From: an uncultured Anaerolineales bacterium
GTDB taxonomy: Bacteria; Chloroflexota; Anaerolineae; Anaerolineales; UBA4823
Assembly: GCA_903872065.1 (NCBI GenBank)
Contig: CAIQJJ010000566.1
Coordinates: 1 to 36,184 of the forward strand
Reading direction: 5' to 3'
DNA length: 36,184 nucleotides
The stretch's first letter is position 1, and every line of letters starts with the position of its first letter. Below the pieces are notes generated by a model. That model worked only from the letters and a program-made list of their open reading frames with translations, did not search any database and had not been told where the DNA came from. The position numbers and the translations under genes were made by a program. This document shows positions 7,882 to 16,887 of the stretch, one piece after another.

Positions 7882-8733
7882 ATGACTGGATTTTTGAGCT
7901 ACATCAAACGCAATCCCACTTTGGGAATTGGCCTGGCTATGTTGGTGATCCTGGTCGGGTTTACCACGATCGGGCGTCTCTTCATCAATCCCGACGATGC
8001 TTATCGGCAGACCATGTACATGAACCAGCCTCCTAGCAAAGAGCATCCCTTTGGCACTGACGCCCAAGGCCGCGATTTGCTGACCATGATGATCATGGGC
8101 ACTGGCATGACTTTGCAAGTGGGCGCTATCGCCGGAGGGATTGGCCTGGGCATCGGCATCGTCTTGGGTTTTGTTTCTGGCTATTATGGCGGTTTGCTGG
8201 ATACAATTATCACCTCGGCGATTGATATTTACATGACCATCCCCAGTTTCTTGATCCTGATTTTGATTGCAACGACATTCAAAAATATCAACCTTGGGAT
8301 CATCGAAATGGGTGTGATCGTAGGCATTGTTTCTTGGGCTGGCTCGGCGCGTGCTATCCGTTCTCAAGTATTGACCATGCGCGAGCGCCCCTTCGTGATG
8401 ATGGCGAAGTTGAGCGGGATGGGTTCCATGGAAATTGTCATGAAAGAGCTGGTCCCCAACCTGCTGCCTTTCCTGGTGATGAGCCTGTCGCAGTCGGTCT
8501 ATGGCGGCATCATGTCTTCGCTGGGCCTGGAAGCGATCGGCATTGGCAGCCGTCGCGAGCCGACCATGGGCATGACCCTGTTTTATGTCAACTATTATTC
8601 CGCATTCTTGCTTGGCCTGTGGTGGTGGATTCTCGAACCGGTAGCGGTTATCGTGATGACCCTGACCTCTTTTGTATTGATCTCAATGGGTTTGGATGAA
8701 ATTGCCAATCCACGCCGACGGAGGAGCCTGTGA
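7882..8733 (+). CDS. ABC importer permease, DppC/OppC type
   Basis: A 283-residue inner-membrane permease, partner of the preceding DppB-type protein. The N-terminal helix (residues about 14-33) is followed by the family signature EHPFGTDAQGRDLLTMMI at residues 54-71, then five more hydrophobic segments. The coupling segment is around RPFVMMAKLSGMGSMEIVMKEL, near residues 169-190, which is slightly degenerate relative to the usual EAA-type wording. Its stop codon overlaps the GTG start of the next ATPase gene in the sequence GTGA, a sign of translational coupling. The overall fit is strong; substrate specificity is set by the binding protein and cannot be read here. Confidence 0.92.
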   Translation: MTGFLSYIKRNPTLGIGLAMLVILVGFTTIGRLFINPDDAYRQTMYMNQPPSKEHPFGTDAQGRDLLTMMIMGTGMTLQVGAIAGGIGLGIGIVLGFVSGYYGGLLDTIITSAIDIYMTIPSFLILILIATTFKNINLGIIEMGVIVGIVSWAGSARAIRSQVLTMRERPFVMMAKLSGMGSMEIVMKELVPNLLPFLVMSLSQSVYGGIMSSLGLEAIGIGSRREPTMGMTLFYVNYYSAFLLGLWWWILEPVAVIVMTLTSFVLISMGLDEIANPRRRRSL

Positions 8734-9689
8734 ACCAGCCGTTACTTGAAATCAAGGACCTCAAAACTTATTTTTACGTCAAAGCTGGCACCGTGAAAGC
8801 GGTTGACGGCGTCACTCTTAACCTTGACCCCGGCGTCAAAATGGGGTTGGTAGGAGAATCGGGCTCTGGCAAGACGACCATGGCGTTGGCGGTGATGCGC
8901 ATGATTAAACCGCCCGGCACCATCCAGGGGAAAATTTCCCTGAATGGGGTTGACCTGGTGACTTTGTCGAATGAAGAAATGCGCAAGGCGCGCTTGAGCC
9001 AGATTTCGATGATCCCGCAAGGCGCGATGAACTCATTGAATCCGGTGGCGCGCATTCGCAACCAGATTCTCGATGGCCTGGAAGACCATGGGGTGAAGCT
9101 CAGCAAGTCCGAGGCAAACGATCGCCTGGCGCAGTTGTTGCAAATCGTCGAACTGCCAACCAAAGTTGCCGACATGTATCCTCATGAACTGAGCGGTGGC
9201 ATGAAGCAGCGCGTGACAGTGGCGATTGCCATTTCAATGGGGCCAAAGCTGATTATTGCCGATGAGCCGACCAGCGCTTTGGATGTCGTCATTCAGCGCC
9301 AGGTCATGGAGACAATCACCCGCCTGGTGCGCGAGTTGAACCTCTCGATGATCTTGATCGGTCACGATATGGGCTTGATGGCGCAGAGCGTTGAACGCCT
9401 GGCGGTGATGTACGCCGGCAAGCTCGCTGAGACCGGCGGCGTCAAAGAGATGTTCGCTGACCCGCTGCACCCGTATACGCAAAAGATGATCAGCAGTCTG
9501 CCTGTCTTGGGACGGCGCGGCGTATTCGAGGGCATCCAGGGCATCCCGCCTTCGGTGATCAATCCACCGCCTGGCTGTTTGTTTGCCGCACGCTGCCCGA
9601 AAGTGATCGCCGGAACTTGCCAGGAAATCTCACCCGCCCTGCGCGAAGTTCGTCCTGGTCGTTGGGTATCCTGCCACCTGTACAACTAG
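8730..9689 (+). CDS. ABC importer ATPase, DppD/OppD type
   Basis: A 319-residue ATPase that powers the importer. The start is GTG 8730, chosen because GGAGGAG lies just upstream and it overlaps the permease stop by four bases. Walker A is GESGSGKT at residues 42-49, the signature is LSGGMKQR, Walker B is LIIADEP followed by TSALD, and the switch histidine is in LIGHDMG. The C-terminal oligopeptide-transporter extension contains the conserved cysteines CLFAARC, then a TC pair and the final SCHLY; in Dpp-type systems these can hold an Fe-S cluster. It pairs with the next ATPase to form the nucleotide-binding heterodimer. Confidence 0.93.
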   Translation: MNQPLLEIKDLKTYFYVKAGTVKAVDGVTLNLDPGVKMGLVGESGSGKTTMALAVMRMIKPPGTIQGKISLNGVDLVTLSNEEMRKARLSQISMIPQGAMNSLNPVARIRNQILDGLEDHGVKLSKSEANDRLAQLLQIVELPTKVADMYPHELSGGMKQRVTVAIAISMGPKLIIADEPTSALDVVIQRQVMETITRLVRELNLSMILIGHDMGLMAQSVERLAVMYAGKLAETGGVKEMFADPLHPYTQKMISSLPVLGRRGVFEGIQGIPPSVINPPPGCLFAARCPKVIAGTCQEISPALREVRPGRWVSCHLYN

Positions 9690-9700
9690 CGAGCAAATCT

Positions 9701-10708
9701 ATGACCACTTTAATGGAACTTAAGAATGTAACCAAAGTCTTCGGCGGCGGTCTTGGGAAAAAAGACGCGACGATCGCGCTGGACAATATGTCCTTTGCGG
9801 TGGATACCGACTTCCCTCACATTATCACCATAGCCGGGGAGAGTGGTAGTGGTAAGACTACCATGATGATGCTCTTGCTTGGTTTTTACGAACCATCCTT
9901 GGGGCAGGTGCTGTACGGCGGCAAAGATATTTTCAAAATGGGCAAAGAAGATACGCTGGATTTTCGCCGCAATGTCCAGGCGGTCTTTCAAGACCCCTTC
10001 GCGGTCTACAATCCCTTCTACAAAGTAGACAATCTGTTAAGCATCCCGATCAAAAACTTTGGCCTGGCGAAAACCCAGGCGGATACGCATGATCTGATGA
10101 GCGACGCGCTGTCGCGGGTTGGTCTGCGGCCCGAGGAAACGTTGGGTCGTTTTCCTCATCAGTTGAGCGGCGGTCAACGCCAGCGGATTGCGGTGGCGCG
10201 GGCCTTGATCCTCAAGCCCAAACTGCTGATCGCCGATGAGCCGGTTTCTATGGTAGACGCTTCTTTGCGGGCGACGATCTTGAAGCAGATTCGCGAGCTT
10301 AACCAGGTGCTGCGCATCCCGGTTCTCTATATTACCCATGACCTGACCACCGCCTATCATGTCAGTGAATACATCATGGTTTTGTATCACGGCTCTGTGA
10401 TGGAAGCGGGCGATGTCGAAACAGTGATCCGCCAGCCCAAGCATCCCTACACCCAACTGTTGGTGAATTCAATCCCCTGGCCCGATCCCAACCAGTTGTG
10501 GGGCGAGGCTGCCGAAGTGGTGCGCGGCCGCGCCAGCAAGGGCAATGGCTGCAAATTCGCCAATCGCTGCCCGAAGGCTTTCGACAAATGTTGGGAGAAC
10601 CGTCCGGAGTTATACAAAACGACCAACGATCACGTGGCGGGCTGTTTCTTGTATGAGGGCAGCGCTGTCTTGGAGCAGCACGATCTCGGTAAGCTGTTCC
10701 ACAAGTAA
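9701..10708 (+). CDS. ABC importer ATPase, DppF/OppF type
   Basis: A 335-residue ATPase, second member of the nucleotide-binding pair. I chose ATG 9701 because the protein then begins MTTLMELKNVTKVFGGG, the usual family start, whereas the frame open further upstream overlaps the previous gene and adds no recognisable sequence. Walker A is GESGSGKT at residues 46-53, the signature is LSGGQRQR, and Walker B is LLIADEPVSMVD. Note SMVD instead of the common SALD in the D-loop region, a conservative variant seen in this subfamily. The C-terminal cysteine motif (GCKFANRCPKAFDKC and a later GCFLYEG) is present. The gene ends the importer operon, followed by a terminator. Confidence 0.93.
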   Translation: MTTLMELKNVTKVFGGGLGKKDATIALDNMSFAVDTDFPHIITIAGESGSGKTTMMMLLLGFYEPSLGQVLYGGKDIFKMGKEDTLDFRRNVQAVFQDPFAVYNPFYKVDNLLSIPIKNFGLAKTQADTHDLMSDALSRVGLRPEETLGRFPHQLSGGQRQRIAVARALILKPKLLIADEPVSMVDASLRATILKQIRELNQVLRIPVLYITHDLTTAYHVSEYIMVLYHGSVMEAGDVETVIRQPKHPYTQLLVNSIPWPDPNQLWGEAAEVVRGRASKGNGCKFANRCPKAFDKCWENRPELYKTTNDHVAGCFLYEGSAVLEQHDLGKLFHK

Positions 10709-10732
10709 TTTCCTAACAATTTCATCATCAGG

Positions 10733-10772
10733 AACGCCAGATCGGGGACTTTATACCCTCTGGCGTTTCTTT
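10733..10772 (+). terminator. Intrinsic terminator of the importer operon
   Basis: AACGCCAGA (10733-10741) pairs perfectly with TCTGGCGTT (10759-10767) over 9 bp with a 17-base loop, followed by the T-rich stretch TTCTTTGTCTT. It starts 25 bases after the last importer gene and isolates the transporter from the radical SAM gene, which therefore probably has its own promoter in the roughly 35 bases that remain, or is read through. Confidence 0.75.
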
Positions 10773-10804
10773 GTCTTAACGGTATCCTTTGAGGAGCGAC
10801 ATCT

Positions 10805-12382
10805 ATGTCAACGAAACCTGTCCAACCTGCCGCCGCGCGCCAGGCGGTTCAGCCCGTGGTATCTGGCAATGTCCCGGTTGTCTATATCCATCCCGCCAAA
10901 CAGGGGATTCGTTTTGACCCTGAAAACATTGGCCGCCCCTATGGGGTGATCCCCGTTGGCGCGCCGGCCTTGATCAATACCCTGCGAGCGCAGGGGATTC
11001 GCGTGCGCGGGGTGAATTATCCCATGGAGAAGCAGCGCAGCCCCAAGTTTGACCTTGGGCAGTGGGTGCAAGGCCAGCGGGGGGTGCGGGTGATCCTTAT
11101 TGACATGCACTGGTATGAACATACCTACGGCGCAGTGGAAACCGCCCGTTTATGCAAACAGGTAGCGCCCTGGGCCTGGACGATCTTGGGCGGGTTGACC
11201 GCTTCTGGCTTCGCCCGCCAGATTATGGAGAATATTGCCGAGGTAGATTTTGTTGTGCGGGGCGACGCTGAACAGCCCCTGCTGGCTTTGACGCAGCGTT
11301 TGCTCCAGTCGGGGGGGCGCGCCCCGCGTCCGGTGGATGTCGCGGATATTCCTAACCTGACCTATCGCGCCAACGGCCAGGTGATTGAAAACCCATTGGG
11401 GTATATCGGCGCGCCGTCTGATCTTGACGCGCTGGACTTTGTGGACATCAGCTTTCTCGCTCACGCCCAGGAGTATCATGTCCACGAATACATTGTGACC
11501 GACATCCAGGAAGCGCGGGCGAATTTGGAGCGGCAGACCCCCTTCTTGGGGCGTTGGTTATGCACCGCCCGCGGCTGCCAGTATCATTGTTCGTACTGCG
11601 GGGGGGATAAAAACGCGCACAAAATACTGGCCGGCCGCAGCGGTTTGGTGACGCGTTCGCCCGAAAAGATTGTGGACGATCTCAAACGCCTGGCGCGCGC
11701 CGGGGTGCACCAGGCTTCGATGTCTTACGATATTGCAGAACTGGGCCGTGACTATTGGGAGACCCTCTTCCTCTACTTGCGCGAAAGCGGCGTCCGCATC
11801 GGCATTTACAACGAATTTTTCCAAAAACCGACGCCGGATTTTATCCAGGAGTTCGCCCAGTGTGTCAACATGCCTCATTCGTGCGTTGCGGTCAGTCCCT
11901 TATCAGGGAATGAGCGTGTCCGCCGGTTGAACGGCAAGCACTACTCGAACGAGCAGTTGTTTGAAACCTTGTCGGCGCTGCGCCTCTATCCTTTCCACCT
12001 TTTTGTGTATTTCTCGCTGAATCTGCCTGGCGAGACCGAGGAGACTCTGGAAGAAACAGTAGGGCTGGCACGTAAAATATATGAGTTTTATCCCTTGCCA
12101 TATCTCAAAATATTGAATACAGTTCACACACTCGACCCGCTTTCTCCCATGAGCGTTTCGCCTGAAAAGTACGGAATTCAGGTTAATGCGACCTCTTTCA
12201 TGGATTTTTATGCCTATTGTCGTGATACTCAGTTGGCCGATCCGGCTGCACGGAATGGTCTGCATCGCGGCTTCGAACTCGCCGCCGCCCAGGGACGCGA
12301 CCTGGAACGCATGGCCAACCGTTGGGATGCTGAACGCAGGGGACGGGAAATCAGTTGGTGGCCTGTTCCGCCAAGTTGGTAG
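10805..12382 (+). CDS. B12-binding-type radical SAM protein
   Basis: A 525-residue protein. Residues about 22-175 form a Rossmann-like cobalamin-binding-type domain (VVYIHPAK, GVIPVGAPALINTLRAQG, ILGGLTASGF, and VDFVVRGDAEQPL). A DxH sequence is present at D100-H102 (IDMHWYEHTYG), but the usual DxHxxG is not exact, so cobalamin may bind in another mode or not at all. The radical SAM cluster motif CX3CX2C is C258, C262, C265 in GCQYHCSYCGG, with an additional C253 just upstream. The C-terminal half is typical of the class (YFSLNLPGETEETLEET). Such proteins do methylations, ring contractions or other radical chemistry on unknown substrates. ATG 10805 follows GAGGAG. No substrate can be inferred; its neighbours are transporters. 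Confidence 0.88.
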   Translation: MSTKPVQPAAARQAVQPVVSGNVPVVYIHPAKQGIRFDPENIGRPYGVIPVGAPALINTLRAQGIRVRGVNYPMEKQRSPKFDLGQWVQGQRGVRVILIDMHWYEHTYGAVETARLCKQVAPWAWTILGGLTASGFARQIMENIAEVDFVVRGDAEQPLLALTQRLLQSGGRAPRPVDVADIPNLTYRANGQVIENPLGYIGAPSDLDALDFVDISFLAHAQEYHVHEYIVTDIQEARANLERQTPFLGRWLCTARGCQYHCSYCGGDKNAHKILAGRSGLVTRSPEKIVDDLKRLARAGVHQASMSYDIAELGRDYWETLFLYLRESGVRIGIYNEFFQKPTPDFIQEFAQCVNMPHSCVAVSPLSGNERVRRLNGKHYSNEQLFETLSALRLYPFHLFVYFSLNLPGETEETLEETVGLARKIYEFYPLPYLKILNTVHTLDPLSPMSVSPEKYGIQVNATSFMDFYAYCRDTQLADPAARNGLHRGFELAAAQGRDLERMANRWDAERRGREISWWPVPPSW

Positions 12383-12386
12383 AATC

Positions 12387-12773
12387 ATGATAAACTTAAA
12401 GCTTTGGAAAACATTGACGCGCATCCTTGAAGCAGACCTTCTCCTGGCGCTTGCCGTTGGCGGATCGTTTCTTTTTACGCAAGACTTCAGCGCGGCGAAG
12501 TACAGCGATCGCCTGTTCATAGTCGGCGTTGCTGTAATGTTCGTCGGGACGCTGGGCGTGTTTGCGGTCATCAGCGGTGTGCGCGGCATTAATATCGTCA
12601 AAGCCTGGACGCCAGAACAGGCCAAAGAATTGCGCGACAGCACTGGCGAGATCTTGGAAGCGCGCGAGAAAAGATATACCATCATATTTCAGATATGGTT
12701 AATCGGGCTGGGATGTTTGATCTTCAGCGCGGTCATCTACCTGCTGTTGGTTCAGTTGGGGATCGGGGTGTAG
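12387..12773 (+). CDS. Small membrane protein of unknown function
   Basis: A 128-residue protein with three likely membrane helices: about residues 17-33 (LLLALAVGGSFLF), 42-63 (LFIVGVAVMFVGTLGVFAV) and 100-126 (IIFQIWLIGLGCLIF and onwards). A charged loop between helices two and three (TPEQAKELRDSTGEILEAREK) probably lies in the cytoplasm. I chose ATG 12387, four bases after the radical SAM stop; the frame is also open upstream but there it overlaps the radical SAM gene and its sequence is unconvincing. There is no clear ribosome site, consistent with coupling to the gene before it. The adaptor gene follows after 31 bases, so it could belong to either unit. No family recognised. Confidence 0.6.
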   Translation: MINLKLWKTLTRILEADLLLALAVGGSFLFTQDFSAAKYSDRLFIVGVAVMFVGTLGVFAVISGVRGINIVKAWTPEQAKELRDSTGEILEAREKRYTIIFQIWLIGLGCLIFSAVIYLLLVQLGIGV

Positions 12774-12804
12774 CCGACAGTTAAGTTTTGACGGAGGAGT
12801 ATTG

Positions 12805-13998
12805 ATGTTTCAAAAGAAGAACCTGTTTGTTTTAATGCTGTTGGCTTTGCTTTCTTTGTTAACAGCGTGTACCAGTGGAGGCAAAAGGGAACCAACGCCG
12901 ACGCCTCTCCCGCCGATTAGCAGCTATGAAAAGACGGTTTTTACCGTTGAGCGCGGCTCGATCGTGGCGGAAAGAAGCGCCATGGCCGAAGTGGTTCCCT
13001 CGCGGCAAGATGAGTTGTTCTTTCGCGCTTCGGGCTTTGTCACCCGTGTCGCAGTGAAAGAAGGCGACCTGGTTAAGGCCGGCGATTTGTTGGCGGAGCT
13101 TCAGGTAGATGATCTGCTCAATCAGTTGGAGCAGGCCACGATTGACCTGGAGGTGGCGCAGTCCAACCTGGCGCGCTACCAGACCTCGCGCAAATACTCG
13201 ATCTCCCGCGCCGAAATTGACCTGTCTATGTGGCAAACCCGCCTCGAACTGGCAAAATTGGACGCCAAGGAGGCCGCCACCAACGACCAACGCGTTCGCG
13301 CTGAACTTAACTTACAACTGACCCAGGCCAACCTGGATCAGGCGCAGCTTGCACTGGATCAGGCCAGAGAAGATATCAGTTCTTACGAAGAACAGGCGGT
13401 TCAGCGCAGTCAGTTGGCTGTAGACCGTTTGCAGGCCTTGATCACTGAACGTCAAATCGTCGCCCCCTATGACTGCGTCATCTTGAAGAACCGCCTGCGC
13501 GCCGGGAGTTCGATTGAGGCTTACCAGTCCAGTCTGCTGGTCGGCGATCCGACCAAGCTGGTTGTGCGGATGACGATGGATCGAGACTTGCGTAATATTC
13601 TGACCAAAGAGAGCGAGGTCCGCCTGTATCTTTCCACCGAAGCGGAAGAGAGCTTCCCGGTCGCTTACCTGCCAAACTTTTTGCCCATTACCGCCAAAGA
13701 AGGCGATACGCAGGCGATCACGACAGACTATCTCTACTACTCTTTGCCCGATGAGCTGCAGCCCAATAAGGACCTGATGGGTCACAGTGTCAAACTGATC
13801 GTGGTTTTAGGGCGCAAAGACGATGTCTTGATGCTCCCGCCGGCCGCCATTCGCAACTATCGCGGTTTGGATTTTGTTATTGTGATCGAAGGGGATACAC
13901 GTCGTCGTGTGGAAATCTATGAGATCGGCCTGAAAACAACCGATCGCTGGGAAATTGTCAGCGATTTGAAGGAAGGCGATCAGGTTCTTGGGCCTTGA
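12805..13998 (+). CDS. Periplasmic-adaptor-like lipoprotein (HlyD/MacA family)
   Basis: A 397-residue lipoprotein. ATG 12805 is preferred over the TTG one codon earlier because GGAGGAG at 12793-12799 is well spaced. The signal peptide runs to the lipobox LTAC, with Cys 22 as the anchor, followed by a Pro/Thr linker. Residues 77-100 (GFVTRVAVKEGDLVKAGDLLAEL) are the lipoyl-like half motif of adaptor proteins, residues about 104-215 form a long coiled-coil hairpin, and the second lipoyl half follows at VAPYDCVILKNRLRAGSSI. A beta-barrel domain occupies the rest. In a bacterium without a typical outer membrane, such proteins work outside the cell with MacB-type ABC transporters. The permease and ATPases follow immediately, so this is the external subunit of that system. 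Confidence 0.87.
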   Translation: MFQKKNLFVLMLLALLSLLTACTSGGKREPTPTPLPPISSYEKTVFTVERGSIVAERSAMAEVVPSRQDELFFRASGFVTRVAVKEGDLVKAGDLLAELQVDDLLNQLEQATIDLEVAQSNLARYQTSRKYSISRAEIDLSMWQTRLELAKLDAKEAATNDQRVRAELNLQLTQANLDQAQLALDQAREDISSYEEQAVQRSQLAVDRLQALITERQIVAPYDCVILKNRLRAGSSIEAYQSSLLVGDPTKLVVRMTMDRDLRNILTKESEVRLYLSTEAEESFPVAYLPNFLPITAKEGDTQAITTDYLYYSLPDELQPNKDLMGHSVKLIVVLGRKDDVLMLPPAAIRNYRGLDFVIVIEGDTRRRVEIYEIGLKTTDRWEIVSDLKEGDQVLGP

Positions 13999-14011
13999 TC
14001 GGAGCTGCTGC

Positions 14012-16882
14012 ATGATTGCTTTCATCACAAGCTTCTTTGCAACCCTGGGCGTCGTTTTTAAGCGTCTGTGGCACAACCTGGGTGTTAGTATTAGCTCGCT
14101 GGCTGGCGTGGTGGTTGTGCTGTCGCTGGTGATCTGCGTGCCGGTTTTTTCTTACGCGATTTCTGGCAGAGTGTTGATCCAGCAGTTGACTGAAAAAGCT
14201 TCCAACACCAACCGCCGCCTGTTCTCTTTGCACATGTATGCCCTGGAGAACACGACCAATTCTACCTTGACCCTGGACAAAGTGCGTGAGGTTTCTAACC
14301 ATATCAACGCCCGCGTTGGCGACTTGATGGGCGCACGCGTCGAACGGATTACGGTTGAGATTCAGACCGGCGCGCAAAAACTTTTGCCCCTGGATGACAG
14401 CCGTTACACGGATCCGGGGACGCCGCTGGCAAACCTCAGCTTTTTGTATCTTGATAATTTCCAGAACCATGTCGAGATGGTTGAGGGCGATTTCCCCCCG
14501 CCCTCTGACCCCGATGGCCCGGTCAAGATCGCCATTCCGATTGATATGGCCAATCAATACTTTATGAACGTCGGCGATCGCTTTAATCTGGAAAAATTTG
14601 ATATTGAAATCTACGGCATCTGGCAGATAAGCGATCCGACCGATAAATACTGGTTCAGTGATCCGGTCGGCAGCTATAAAGATAAAATTTGGGTGCCGGA
14701 AGAAACCTATCGCACGCGAGTCGCGCCGGCGGTTAACAAACCGGTTTTCTTCACCTCCTGGTATATCATCATGGATGAAAACTCCCTCAACTTCCAGCGT
14801 GCGCCGCAGTATGCACGCGCCTTGATGCGCCTGGAAGCGGAGTTGAAAGAAGCGCTGCCCAGCCTGAAGATTGATTACACGCCTTTGGAAGTGCTGCTCG
14901 AATACCAAAAGCGCGCCGAATCCCTGGCAACCTTGCTCTATGCCGTCAGCGCGCCGATGGTTGTCCTGGCGATGCTCTTCATCAGCCTGACCTCGAACAT
15001 CGCCGTCCAGCAGTATGAACAAGAGATTGCTACCCTGCGCGGGCGCGGCACCAGCCGGGTGCAGGTGATGTTGATGAACTTGTTTGAGACGCTCATTTTG
15101 CTGATCCTGGCCGCCCCGCTTTCCGCCGCGTTGGGCTGGCTGGCGGCTATGTTGATGGGGAATACCCTCTCGTTTTTGCAGTTTGTAGAGCGGGATCCGC
15201 TGATTCTTTCTTACGAGGGGATCAGTTGGCCGGGCCTGGCGGGGGTTGCCTTTCTGATCGTTGTCTCTCGCTTTTGGCCTACGCTGGAGGTGGTGCGCGT
15301 CTCGATTGTGCGGATGAAGCAGCAGCAGTCGCGCGGGGTCAATAAGCCGATTTGGGAGCGCCTGTTTATTGATATTATCCTCTTGGGGGTTGGGCTGTAC
15401 GCCTTCTCCACCATGCGCGGTTGGACAAAGCCCTCTGGCTTATTGGCCAGTATGAAGCTCTCCGGCGAGCAGTACCGCGACCCATTGCTGTTCGTCGCCC
15501 CGGCTTTGTTTGCCATTGCAGTCTGCATGTTCAGCCTGCGCATCATCCCCCTGCTGATCCGGCTGTTGGCGGCGATTGTCGAACGACTGCCGGGCGTTTG
15601 GGCTTACCTGTCTTTGCAGCAGATCGCCCGCCGCCCGCAAGATCATTCCAACGCCTTGCTGTTGATCATGATCTCGCTCAGCCTGGCGATCTACTCGGCC
15701 TCCACCGCCAAGACACTGGATCAATGGCTGTACGATTCGGAATACTATCGCGCCGGCACAGACCTGGTGGTGCAGGAATACATCCTTGCAGGGGGAGAAT
15801 CATCGGGGTATGGGCCGCCTGGAGGCTCCAGCGCCGCCACATTGCAGGAATTGGATGTTTTCAGCACGGGTTTCACTGCCATTGACGCCCACATGAAACT
15901 GCCGACCATCCAGGCCGCGGCGCGCGTTGGCCGCTACAGCGGCTCCTTCTCATTTGGCACCGGCGAGGTGAAATGCCAGGTGCTTGGGATTGACCGCCTT
16001 GAATTTCCGCAGGTGGCATTTTTCCGCGACGATTTTGCGGGGAAATCTTTGGGCGCTTTGATGAACGACCTGGCGGCGGTTCCGAACGGAGTGCTGCTGC
16101 CCAAGAAAGTGACCGATGAGATGGGGCTGCAGATCGGCGATCAGCTTTCTGTCAGCATTATGGTTGGCGACGCGCCGATTGACCGCGAGATGGTCCTGGC
16201 CGGCATTTATTCTTACTTTCCGACCGTTTACCCGACCGATCCGCCGGCGATGGTGATCAACCTGGAATCGATCTTTGACAACCCGGATGCGGTGATGGGA
16301 TATGGCATGTGGCTTAAGCTCAAGCCGGACGCCATCCACAATGTAGTCTTGTTCCAGTTGCGCCAGATGATCGGCGGCGATAAAGCCGTGGTAAAGGTCA
16401 ATGGCGACGCCCTGACGGCCATCCGCCAGGGACAGGACAAACCTGAGCGCCAGGGCTTGTTTGGCGTTTTGAGCGTGGGTTTCATGATGACCGGCTTGAT
16501 GCCCGGCATTGGCTTTGTGCTATATTCCTACGCTTCTTTGCGGCGGCGCTTTATTCAATTGGGCATTTTGCAGGCGATCGGTCTTTCGGTGCCGCAGTTG
16601 ATAGGCTACCTGGCTCTGGAGCAGTTCCTGCTCATGGGCTTGTCCATTATCAGCGGCGCCTTGATCGGCCTGCTGACGAGTGTGCTGTTTGTGCCATTCC
16701 TGCAGGTTGGCGCAGCGCCGGGGGCGCCAGTGCCGCCCTTCTGGGTGTTGATCGGTTGGAATGAAGCCGCCTACCTCAGCCTGGCCTTTGGCGTTATCTT
16801 GTTCATGGTCGTCATTGGCACCATTACCTACCTGGCCCGCCTCAAGGTCTTCCAGGCGGTCAAGCTTGGTGAAACGTTGTAA
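14012..16882 (+). CDS. Double-length FtsX/MacB-type ABC permease
   Basis: A 956-residue membrane protein. I chose ATG 14012, preceded by GGAGCTGCTGC; an in-frame start slightly upstream overlaps the adaptor gene. A first helix near residues 25-50 is followed by a large extracytoplasmic domain to about 300, then a group of helices (LLYAVSAPMVVLAMLFISL, then LILLILAAPLSAALGWL, and others to about 570). A second extracytoplasmic domain reaches about 820, and three final helices follow (GFMMTGLMPGIGFVLYSYASL; LMGLSIISGALIGLLTSVL; LAFGVILFMVVIGTITYLA). This is two FtsX-like units in one chain, as if LolC/LolE halves were fused, giving about ten helices. The two FtsX domains would provide mechanotransmission for export or lipid/peptide handling. 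The substrate is unknown. Confidence 0.87.
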   Translation: MIAFITSFFATLGVVFKRLWHNLGVSISSLAGVVVVLSLVICVPVFSYAISGRVLIQQLTEKASNTNRRLFSLHMYALENTTNSTLTLDKVREVSNHINARVGDLMGARVERITVEIQTGAQKLLPLDDSRYTDPGTPLANLSFLYLDNFQNHVEMVEGDFPPPSDPDGPVKIAIPIDMANQYFMNVGDRFNLEKFDIEIYGIWQISDPTDKYWFSDPVGSYKDKIWVPEETYRTRVAPAVNKPVFFTSWYIIMDENSLNFQRAPQYARALMRLEAELKEALPSLKIDYTPLEVLLEYQKRAESLATLLYAVSAPMVVLAMLFISLTSNIAVQQYEQEIATLRGRGTSRVQVMLMNLFETLILLILAAPLSAALGWLAAMLMGNTLSFLQFVERDPLILSYEGISWPGLAGVAFLIVVSRFWPTLEVVRVSIVRMKQQQSRGVNKPIWERLFIDIILLGVGLYAFSTMRGWTKPSGLLASMKLSGEQYRDPLLFVAPALFAIAVCMFSLRIIPLLIRLLAAIVERLPGVWAYLSLQQIARRPQDHSNALLLIMISLSLAIYSASTAKTLDQWLYDSEYYRAGTDLVVQEYILAGGESSGYGPPGGSSAATLQELDVFSTGFTAIDAHMKLPTIQAAARVGRYSGSFSFGTGEVKCQVLGIDRLEFPQVAFFRDDFAGKSLGALMNDLAAVPNGVLLPKKVTDEMGLQIGDQLSVSIMVGDAPIDREMVLAGIYSYFPTVYPTDPPAMVINLESIFDNPDAVMGYGMWLKLKPDAIHNVVLFQLRQMIGGDKAVVKVNGDALTAIRQGQDKPERQGLFGVLSVGFMMTGLMPGIGFVLYSYASLRRRFIQLGILQAIGLSVPQLIGYLALEQFLLMGLSIISGALIGLLTSVLFVPFLQVGAAPGAPVPPFWVLIGWNEAAYLSLAFGVILFMVVIGTITYLARLKVFQAVKLGETL

Positions 16883-16887
16883 AAATT

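Noticed and set aside
9617-9700. Upstream extension of the DppF-type gene to 9617
   Set aside because: It overlaps the end of the DppD-type gene and adds 28 residues unlike any family member; ATG 9701 gives the standard start.
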